Below are positions 7,945 through 13,565 of a stretch of DNA of 13,565 bases, in pieces (within the stretch, counting starts at the first letter, position 1; each line of letters starts with the position of its first letter). The stretch is from Bacteroidota bacterium. GTDB taxonomy: Bacteria > Bacteroidota > Bacteroidia > Bacteroidales > Dysgonomonadaceae. The stretch covers positions 1 to 13,565 of the forward strand of contig JAEZZZ010000132.1 in NCBI GenBank assembly GCA_023418255.1, in the 5' to 3' direction. Position numbers and translations under genes: made by a program. The notes below the pieces were generated by a model. It saw only the letters and a list, made by a program, of their open reading frames with translations, did not search any database and was not told the origin of the DNA.

Positions 7945-8030
7945 AGGCGGACAAAAGCGTGGTTGAGGTTTTTCGTTATTGGCATATAATCAGATTGTTG
8001 CAGGTTTGCTTGTATTCTGTTAGGCGGACA
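7945..8030. repeat. 9-base direct repeat, candidate operator
   Basis: AGGCGGACA occurs at 7945-7953 and again at 8022-8030, in the same orientation, with 68 bases between the copies. The first copy sits just upstream of the -33 element of the propeller lipoprotein promoter. The second lies just downstream of the regulator stop codon. The spacing of 77 bases start to start is close to seven helical turns, so two bound proteins could face the same side. The operator role is inference. Confidence 0.4.
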
Positions 8031-8041
8031 TTTACTTCTTG

Positions 8042-9688
8042 TTAGTAAAATTCGCGCAAGAAAGTATCCAAATCAATGTTGTTGTCGTTCAACTTTAATT
8101 TTGAAGTTTTGATGCGGTATTTTCGTTTGGTTATGGCTGCTTTGCTCACACAATAGATATCGGAAAGGTCTTGCATATTGACATTTATTTTCAACAAGCA
8201 GCAGAAAAGAATATCTTCTTCTGTTAATTTTGGGGACTTCTCTTTCAGATGCTCCGTGAAATTCGGATAGGCTTCATTGACACTCTGTTTTAGATGTTTC
8301 CAATCAGCTGCTGTCATCTCTATTTTAAGAAAACGTCTATTGGGTACGTCGTCTTCATTTTCTTGCGCGCTTAGCGACGGAATTTTGTTAGAAAAAGACA
8401 TGTGTCGCAGCAAGGATTCGCGCAGCAATGCTTCTTTTTCACGCAACCGGCTGATTTCTTTCTCTTTTTTCAATAGCAGATTTTCGCTATTCAACTGTCG
8501 CTCTTTCAACACAAAACGTTCATGGTCGCGTTTTCGCTTGTTTTGAATCCAAAAAATGTAGGCAATAACCGCCAGAAAAACAATCGCGAAAAAGATGGAA
8601 ATGATAACGATATCCTTTTCTTTTTGTTTAATTTTCAACTCATTGTTTTCGTTTTTCAATTTCTCCTTTTCATATTCATGTTGCAGCGACTTCGTTTCTA
8701 TATTGGTTTTGTAGTATTCGTGGGTTCGCTCTTTGTTTTGCCAAGCGTTGTAGGCGTCGTCAAATATTTCTTTGCTCAAATACCATTCGCACAAATAACC
8801 GTATGCAATGTCAGCAACAACGATGTCGTTCCCTTTGATTGCCAGTGTGAGGTAATAGCGCGATGAATCCGGCAGGTTTAACTTGTTGAAAAGAATGGCT
8901 TGCGCCAAGTTTTGCGCCGGAATGTCTTTTCGGTTGAGCCGAAGGGTATGTGCCTGTTTTTTTAAATCGAGAGCCTTCCGGTAGTCGTTTTGTTCCACGT
9001 AAAAGTTAGCTAATCGATTGAGAGCAGCTTCGTGCAACTCTATTTTATCACTTTGTTGTGCCATTTGCAGTGCGCCCAAATAGACTTCTAACGCTTTGTT
9101 TGATTGCATATCATATTTATAGGCTTCGCCAAGATTGTGTAGTGAGCGAATTTGTGTTGCCGTATCACATTTGGAGGAAAGTTGGACTGCTTTTTCCTGA
9201 TCTTCTACGGCTGCTTTGGTGTTCTCAAGGTAAAGATTGCTAAATCCGGAAAGTTGCAGTGCTAATATTCTCTTCTTAACCGGTTCTGCTTTGGGTAATA
9301 TTTTTTCTGCCTCAATAAAGCATTCAAGTGCCGCTTTGTGATTTCCCGATGTGTAATGCGTCAATCCCTTTAGGTAGAGCGCGTCGAAAAGTCGTCTCGA
9401 GTCTTTTTGTGCGCGATAGTAGTCAATTGATTGGTTGATGAGTGAGTCTGAATGGATTCTGTTGTAGTTTCTCAATTGCGCTTTTGTCAAAAGCATGCCA
9501 TATTTTGCATTCTCAACGTCGCTGAATCGGGCACTACTTTTTATCGCTTTCAATTTCATGAGTGCTTGTGTGGAAATTGAATCGGAAAGTCTTTCCGCTT
9601 CACTCAGCAATTCTCTGTCGCTCTGTATATTACTACAAGAGGATGGCAGCATGCATAAAAGGATGACAATGAATGTAGCGCGGCGCAT
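8042..9688 (-). CDS. Membrane-anchored TPR regulator with C-terminal HTH
   Basis: This is probably a one-component transmembrane transcription regulator. From the ATG at 9688 it has 548 residues. Residues 1-18 are a lipoprotein signal (lipobox PSSC, Cys18), so the N terminus is likely lipid-anchored in the periplasm. TPR-like helical repeats fill about 70-330, for example ALYLKGLTHYTSGNHKAALECF and SLHNLGEAYKYD. One transmembrane helix follows at about 360-380, flanked by coiled coils (340-358 and about 390-430) with a basic KRKRD stop-transfer. The C terminus (about 488-530) is an HTH-like region, LTEEDILFCCLL, then LSDIYCVSKAAITKRKYRIK. A TTG six codons earlier is less likely as start. Ligand and targets are unknown; the propeller gene is the obvious candidate. 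Confidence 0.82.
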   Translation of the reverse strand: MRRATFIVILLCMLPSSCSNIQSDRELLSEAERLSDSISTQALMKLKAIKSSARFSDVENAKYGMLLTKAQLRNYNRIHSDSLINQSIDYYRAQKDSRRLFDALYLKGLTHYTSGNHKAALECFIEAEKILPKAEPVKKRILALQLSGFSNLYLENTKAAVEDQEKAVQLSSKCDTATQIRSLHNLGEAYKYDMQSNKALEVYLGALQMAQQSDKIELHEAALNRLANFYVEQNDYRKALDLKKQAHTLRLNRKDIPAQNLAQAILFNKLNLPDSSRYYLTLAIKGNDIVVADIAYGYLCEWYLSKEIFDDAYNAWQNKERTHEYYKTNIETKSLQHEYEKEKLKNENNELKIKQKEKDIVIISIFFAIVFLAVIAYIFWIQNKRKRDHERFVLKERQLNSENLLLKKEKEISRLREKEALLRESLLRHMSFSNKIPSLSAQENEDDVPNRRFLKIEMTAADWKHLKQSVNEAYPNFTEHLKEKSPKLTEEDILFCCLLKINVNMQDLSDIYCVSKAAITKRKYRIKTSKLKLNDNNIDLDTFLREFY

Positions 9689-9727
9689 GGTTTTATACAA
9701 TATCAATAAAAGCTGTCATGTTACACA

Positions 9728-9735
9728 CAAATATA
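9728..9735 (-). promoter_or_regulatory. -7 element of the TPR regulator gene
   Basis: On the minus strand TATATTTG (9735-9728) matches TAnnTTTG exactly and lies 40 bases upstream of the ATG at 9688. No convincing -33 element is seen at the usual distance, so the promoter may be weak or activator-dependent. Confidence 0.4.
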
Positions 9736-9853
9736 CATTTTTTATTCACAAATTAATGTGATTATATAAAATTTAGTCTGTTTGGAGGCATTTTTTTATT
9801 TATTAGATATAGTCTTTGTCGATGAATAATATAAAAAATCAATCAAAAAGATG

Positions 9854-9883
9854 TTGTATAACATGTTTTTTGTTGTATCTTTG
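9854..9883 (+). promoter_or_regulatory. Consensus promoter for the 44-codon gene
   Basis: The -33 element TTG (9854-9856) and -7 element TATCTTTG (9876-9883) are separated by exactly 19 bases, the best promoter match in the window. Transcription would start near 9889, leaving about 115 bases of AT-rich leader before the small ORF. It diverges from the TPR regulator promoter. Confidence 0.65.
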
Positions 9884-10005
9884 CATCGATTTTAATGGCA
9901 AGCGAGCTATTTTGAATTATTTTTAGGTTATCATTATTTATTGAATTTGAGAGTATTTCTTGTAGTGGATTGTCAATTATTATTATTTTTAAAGAAAGGA
10001 ATGTT

Positions 10006-10140
10006 ATGAATCGCAAGAATCTATCAAAAGAGGAAATTCTTTCCCAGATAAGATATTTGGAAAGGAATATCTCAAACGGTTCAACCGAGTATCTGTCAAA
10101 CAGACTCAGAAGAATTCGTGCATTAAGAGCATGCTTATAA
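10006..10140 (+). CDS. Small basic protein, 44 residues, unknown function
   Basis: I do not recognise a family. The ORF is short but well framed: a consensus promoter lies upstream, AAAGAAAGGA a few bases before the ATG could act as a purine-rich ribosome site, and a strong terminator follows 116 bases after the stop. The protein is highly basic, with nine Arg and two Lys. It contains two amphipathic helix candidates: LSKEEILSQIRYLERNIS (about 6-23) and, after an NGST turn, EYLSNRLRRIRALRACL to the end. This helical-hairpin layout could bind RNA, DNA or a protein partner. No signal peptide or membrane span is present. Alternatively the transcript acts as RNA and the ORF is incidental; the clean helical pattern argues against that. 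Confidence 0.55.
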   Translation: MNRKNLSKEEILSQIRYLERNISNGSTEYLSNRLRRIRALRACL

Positions 10141-10160
10141 TTTTAATTTTTAAGCATTTT

Positions 10161-10207
10161 CGTACCGTTATGGTATGTTTTAAAGCTGAGTAATCAATTG
10201 CGATTAC
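10161..10207 (+). other. Two hairpins in the 3' region of the small gene
   Basis: CGTACC (10161-10166) pairs with GGTATG (10172-10177) around loop GTTAT, including one G-U pair. GTAATC (10190-10195) pairs with GATTAC (10202-10207) around AATTGC. A U-rich run follows about six bases after the second, which could make it a weak first terminator. Confidence 0.4.
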
Positions 10208-10255
10208 AAACGCTTTTATTTTTTAGACTGTATTTAAATCATATATACTTATTTG

Positions 10256-10289
10256 AAACTGCTCAGTTTGTTGAGCAGTTTTTTATTTT
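10256..10289 (+). terminator. Strong intrinsic terminator
   Basis: The arm AAACTGCTCA (10256-10265) pairs with TGAGCAGTTT (10272-10281) around loop GTTTGT, a 10-bp perfect stem. It is followed by a T-rich run to 10289. It ends the small-gene transcript and insulates uvrA. Confidence 0.8.
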
Positions 10290-10368
10290 GTACGAATTGA
10301 AACAAATTAGCAAATGCTCATTGCACATTACTAATTGAACTTACAGAATGAATGGATACTACATATTT

Positions 10369-10384
10369 TTGTATATCTGTACAG
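10369..10384. promoter_or_regulatory. Palindromic operator candidate upstream of uvrA
   Basis: TTGTATATCTGTACAG (10369-10384) contains the perfect 8-base palindrome CTGTACAG and matches 13 of 16 positions of the E. coli LexA box. Its right end falls where the -33 element of the uvrA promoter should be. Most Bacteroidales are not known for a classical LexA, so the bound regulator, if any, is open. Confidence 0.35.
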
Positions 10385-10403
10385 TTCCAAAAGAAAAATC
10401 TTG

Positions 10404-10411
10404 TACATTTG
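10404..10411 (+). promoter_or_regulatory. -7 element of uvrA
   Basis: TACATTTG matches TAnnTTTG exactly. Transcription would start near 10417, about 17 bases before the ATG. The -33 position reads CAG, not TTG, and lies in the palindrome at 10369-10384. A second TAnnTTTG match, TATTTTTG, lies just upstream near 10364-10371 and has no good -33. Confidence 0.5.
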
Positions 10412-10433
10412 CACCCTCGTATCAAGTTGAAAA

Positions 10434-13274
10434 ATGGCAACTAAAAAAGAAACAATAAACGTGTACGGAGCACGGGTACACAACCTCAAAGATATAGATG
10501 TAACCATTCCTCGCAACGCTATAACTGTGATTACCGGATTGAGTGGGAGTGGCAAATCATCCTTAGCGTTTGACACCATCTTTTCCGAAGGGCAACGGCG
10601 CTACATCGAAACGTTCTCCGCGTATGCTCGTGGGTTCTTGGGAAAAATGGAACGTCCCGATGTGGATAAAATTACGGGATTGAGCCCTGTTATTTCTATT
10701 GAGCAAAAGACGACCAACAAAAATCCTCGCTCCACCGTCGGCACCACCACCGAGATTTATGACTTCCTTCGCCTCTTGTTTGCGAGGGCGGGAGAGGCAT
10801 ACTCTTATCACACGGGTGAAAAGATGGTAAAATATACCGAAGAGCAAATCCTGAAAAGAATTTTAGCGGACTATCCCGACAAGAAAATTTATCTTTTAGC
10901 ACCTGTTATTCGCAACCGCAAAGGACATTATAAAGAGCTATTTGAACAGATTCGGAAAAAGGGATATTTAAATGTGCGAGTCGATGGCGAAATAAAAGAG
11001 ATTTTGCCCGGCATGAAGCTCGATCGCTATAGAAACCACAGCATTGAGGTGCTGATTGATAAATGCATTGTTTCCGATAAATGGGAAAATGATTTGAAGA
11101 AAAGTCTTCGCGTCGCGATGAAGCAAGGTGATGGGCTCATCATGATTCAAGAGGGTGAAACAGGAACAACACGCTATTACAGCAAGCAGTTGATGTGTCC
11201 TTCTAGCGGACTTTCCTACCGAGAACCGGCACCACACAACTTTTCGTTTAACTCACCGCAAGGAGCCTGTCCAAGATGCAAAGGCATTGGCACCATAGAT
11301 CGGATTGACGAAGATAAAATCATCCCCGACCCCAAATTGAGTATCGCCGCCGGCGCTATTGTGCCTTTGGGTAAGGAGCGCAGCAATCTCATCTTTTGGC
11401 AAATTGCCGCCATTTGTGAAAAATATGATGTAACGCTCAAAACGCCTATCGAAAAAATTCCACCGGAAGCCATCGAGGAGATTCTCTATGGAAGTGATGA
11501 GCAATTGAAGATAAAAAACAAATCGTTGGGTGATTCCAACTACCGTGTTTCCTACGAGGGAATTGCACGATATATCGAAATGCAGCAAGACGACGATGTG
11601 TCGGCATCGGCAAAAAAGTGGGCGCAGCAATTCATTACCACCACGGTTTGTCCTGAGTGCAACGGTCAGCGACTGAACAAAGAGGCTTTGCATTTCAAAA
11701 TAAACAACAAAAATATAGCCGAATTGGCACAAATGGATATTTGTCGGCTGCATCGATGGATAGCTGAGCTCGACAAGCACATCAGCAAAAAACAACGTCT
11801 GATTGCCGAGGAGATAAAGAAAGAACTGCTTACTCGTTTACAGTTTTTGTTGGATGTCGGGCTTGGATATTTGTCGCTTTCGCGCACATCGGCATCGCTC
11901 TCGGGCGGAGAGAGCCAACGCATTCGTTTGGCAACACAAATTGGCTCGCAACTTGTGAATGTTCTTTATATTTTGGACGAGCCAAGCATCGGACTGCACC
12001 AACGCGACAACCATCGCCTGATTGAGGCGTTGAAAGATTTGCGCGATGCCGGAAATTCTGTGATTGTGGTGGAGCACGACAAAGAGATGATGCTCGCCTC
12101 TGATTATATTGTGGATATGGGGCCATTGGCAGGACAAAAGGGTGGCGACGTGGTATTTGAAGGCACACCAAAAGATTTGATGAAACATAAAACGCTCACA
12201 TCCAGATATCTTGAAGGGACGTTAGAGATTGCTGTTCCTGAAAAACGACGTACCGGAAACGGAAAAGAAATAGTGCTTGAGGGAGCGAGCGGCAACAACT
12301 TGAAAAATGTGACAGTTGTTTTTCCACTTGGGCGTTTTATATGCGTTACCGGCGTTTCAGGAAGCGGAAAATCCACATTGATAAATGAAACATTGCAACC
12401 CATTCTCAGCCAGGAGCTATACCGTTCGCACAGAGTGCCGTTACCATATAAAAAAGTGAAAGGTTTGAAGAATGTGAATAAGATTGTAAGCGTCGATCAA
12501 TCCCCTATTGGAAAAACACCACGCTCGAATCCTGCCACATATACCGGCGTATTTACTGATATACGCAGTCTGTTTTCCGGAATGCCGGAAGCTAAAATCA
12601 GAGGCTACAAACCGGGGCGATTCTCTTTTAACGTGAAAGGAGGACGATGTGAAACTTGCGGCGGTAACGGTTTAAAAACCATTGAGATGAATTTTCTTCC
12701 CGATGTAATGGTGCCTTGCGAAGTGTGTCATGGTAAACGATATAATCGTGAAACGTTGGAGGTGCGTTTTAAAGGGAAGTCAATTGCCGATGTTTTGAAT
12801 ATGACCATCAATCAGGCGGTTGAGTTTTTTGAAAATGTACCGTCCATTGTGCACAAAATAAAAATGCTACAAGAGGTTGGATTAGGATATATTCGCCTTG
12901 GACAATCGTCCACCACTTTGTCGGGAGGTGAGAGCCAGCGAGTAAAACTTGCCACAGAATTGGCACGAAGAGATACCGGAAACACCTTGTACGTTCTCGA
13001 CGAACCAACGACCGGACTGCATTTCGAGGATATTCGCGTGCTTTTGGAAGTGCTTAATGAGTTGACTGACAGAGGTAATACGGTTATCGTGATTGAACAC
13101 AACTTAGACGTTATTAAATCGGCCGATTATATTATCGATTTAGGACCTGAAGGCGGTGAAGCCGGAGGGGAAATATTGGTCGCCGGTACGCCTGAGGAGA
13201 TTTTGTCGTGCGCGAAAAGCCATACGGCGCGTTATTTGAAAGAGGAATTAATGTCCTCAAGGCCAACTGAGTAG
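10434..13274 (+). CDS. uvrA: Excinuclease ABC subunit A
   Basis: UvrA is the DNA damage-recognition ATPase of nucleotide excision repair. It dimerises, loads UvrB at lesions and acts on DNA in the cytoplasm. The 946 residues match the usual size (E. coli 940). Both ABC modules are complete: Walker A GLSGSGKS (35-42) and GVSGSGKST (640-648), signatures LSGGESQR (489-496 and 829-836), and Walker B LDEP with Asp515/Glu516 and Asp856/Glu857. The C-terminal zinc module is intact (Cys739, Cys742, Cys762, Cys765). The N-terminal zinc module has Cys255, Cys279 and Cys282, but Ser258 replaces the fourth Cys; I recall similar CPxSG forms in other Bacteroidota UvrA proteins. It starts at ATG 10434 after an A-rich leader and appears monocistronic. 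Confidence 0.97.
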   Translation: MATKKETINVYGARVHNLKDIDVTIPRNAITVITGLSGSGKSSLAFDTIFSEGQRRYIETFSAYARGFLGKMERPDVDKITGLSPVISIEQKTTNKNPRSTVGTTTEIYDFLRLLFARAGEAYSYHTGEKMVKYTEEQILKRILADYPDKKIYLLAPVIRNRKGHYKELFEQIRKKGYLNVRVDGEIKEILPGMKLDRYRNHSIEVLIDKCIVSDKWENDLKKSLRVAMKQGDGLIMIQEGETGTTRYYSKQLMCPSSGLSYREPAPHNFSFNSPQGACPRCKGIGTIDRIDEDKIIPDPKLSIAAGAIVPLGKERSNLIFWQIAAICEKYDVTLKTPIEKIPPEAIEEILYGSDEQLKIKNKSLGDSNYRVSYEGIARYIEMQQDDDVSASAKKWAQQFITTTVCPECNGQRLNKEALHFKINNKNIAELAQMDICRLHRWIAELDKHISKKQRLIAEEIKKELLTRLQFLLDVGLGYLSLSRTSASLSGGESQRIRLATQIGSQLVNVLYILDEPSIGLHQRDNHRLIEALKDLRDAGNSVIVVEHDKEMMLASDYIVDMGPLAGQKGGDVVFEGTPKDLMKHKTLTSRYLEGTLEIAVPEKRRTGNGKEIVLEGASGNNLKNVTVVFPLGRFICVTGVSGSGKSTLINETLQPILSQELYRSHRVPLPYKKVKGLKNVNKIVSVDQSPIGKTPRSNPATYTGVFTDIRSLFSGMPEAKIRGYKPGRFSFNVKGGRCETCGGNGLKTIEMNFLPDVMVPCEVCHGKRYNRETLEVRFKGKSIADVLNMTINQAVEFFENVPSIVHKIKMLQEVGLGYIRLGQSSTTLSGGESQRVKLATELARRDTGNTLYVLDEPTTGLHFEDIRVLLEVLNELTDRGNTVIVIEHNLDVIKSADYIIDLGPEGGEAGGEILVAGTPEEILSCAKSHTARYLKEELMSSRPTE

Positions 13275-13275
13275 T

Positions 13276-13319
13276 TTTCGTGCAATCGCCAGGACTGCGC
13301 ACGGAACTTTCATTTTTTT
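13276..13319 (+). terminator. Probable uvrA terminator
   Basis: TTTCGTGC (13276-13283) pairs with GCACGGAA (13299-13306) with one G-U pair, around a 15-base loop. A run of seven T follows (13313-13319). It begins two bases after the uvrA stop. The long loop makes it a medium-strength prediction. Confidence 0.45.
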
Positions 13320-13464
13320 ATACTCGGATTGTGGTGACGTGTAATTAATCTTTTACCCATGTTGAATAATATCAAAACTGCGTTTAGTGCAGTAAGTATT
13401 CCTTTCTTTATTGATATCACATAGGAGCATAATAAAGTTAACCCACATTATTCACCAAAAAGTT

Positions 13465-13539
13465 GCATAATTTGAGGAAAATCCTTATTTTTAAGGCATT
13501 AAAAGAAAAACAATAGATTTTAACGCCCCCAAATTATGC
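13465..13539. repeat. Long inverted repeat ending in a start codon
   Basis: GCATAATTTG (13465-13474) is perfectly complementary to CAAATTATGC (13530-13539). Inside these arms AAAATC (13478-13483) can pair with GATTTT (13516-13521), and CCTTA/TAAGG (13483-13496) forms an inner hairpin. The right arm contains the ATG of the partial ORF at 13536. It is probably the left end or leader of an insertion sequence. Confidence 0.5.
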
Positions 13540-13565
13540 AGGACAAATATACAGCCTTTTACCGA
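13536..13565 (+). CDS. Partial ORF, probable transposase start
   Basis: Ten codons are visible before the window ends (MQDKYTAFYR). The ATG lies inside the right arm of the inverted repeat at 13465-13539. That arrangement is familiar from insertion sequences, where a hairpin hides the transposase start in read-through transcripts. The residues are too few to assign a transposase family, and a non-transposase gene remains possible. Confidence 0.35.
   Translation, partial: MQDKYTAFYR

Noticed and set aside
7864..8041. Possible small secreted peptide gene (NVEALA type) between regulator and propeller
   Set aside because: Reading the minus strand frames gives no short ORF with a signal peptide or NVEALA motif; only promoter and repeat sequence are present.
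8522..8866. 114-codon hydrophobic plus-strand frame opposite the TPR regulator
   Set aside because: Its Phe/Val-rich character comes from the opposite strand of Lys/Asn/Glu codons in the coiled coil; it has no start context or promoter.
11253..11795. 180-codon minus-strand open frame inside uvrA
   Set aside because: It is antisense to intact, conserved UvrA and has no plausible domain or promoter; it is a coding shadow.
1..13565. CRISPR array, tRNA or rRNA genes
   Set aside because: No regularly spaced repeats, cloverleaf sequences or rRNA-like stretches were seen on either strand.

Overview
The window looks like a Bacteroidales (Bacteroidota) chromosome segment. Three things point there. 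The upstream regions carry the phylum's -7 promoter element TAnnTTTG, and strong Shine-Dalgarno sequences are absent. The proteins include a 6-bladed beta-propeller lipoprotein and a TPR/transmembrane/HTH regulator of types typical of gut and oral Bacteroidales. RNase R and UvrA have the expected housekeeping form. Genus cannot be fixed from this alone. One dead gene and at least three mobile-element traces suggest a genome undergoing gene decay.

Left part (1-3629): an AT-rich accessory pair, a 120-residue hypothetical gene and an overlapping 54-residue membrane peptide. It is followed by the zinc-ribbon stub of an IS1-type transposase, then intact rnr (RNase R) with its own promoter just beyond the stub. 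After rnr lies a PAP2-family phosphatase pseudogene with a frameshift and loss of residues in all three catalytic motifs.

Middle (3608-6636): a two-gene minus-strand operon for surface polysaccharide, a WzxC-like flippase followed by a family 2 glycosyltransferase. Upstream, on the other strand, is a short frameshifted IS110-family transposase remnant and about 330 bases with no gene I can support.

Right-middle (6637-9735): a minus-strand pair. The upstream gene encodes a lipoprotein-anchored periplasmic TPR protein with one membrane span, a coiled coil and a C-terminal HTH. The downstream gene encodes a 6-bladed propeller lipoprotein with its own promoter. A 9-base direct repeat lies between them and may be an operator. 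Together they look like a membrane-spanning regulator next to a possible target or partner.

Right part (9736-13565): a small transcription unit (consensus promoter, 44-codon basic ORF, structured 3' region, strong terminator), then uvrA with a palindrome at the -33 position of its promoter. The window ends in the first ten codons of a probable transposase, preceded by a long inverted repeat that pairs with its start codon.

No tRNA, rRNA or CRISPR array was seen. The best candidates for something undescribed are the 44-codon transcription unit, the regulator/propeller pair with its repeat, and the uvrA palindrome.
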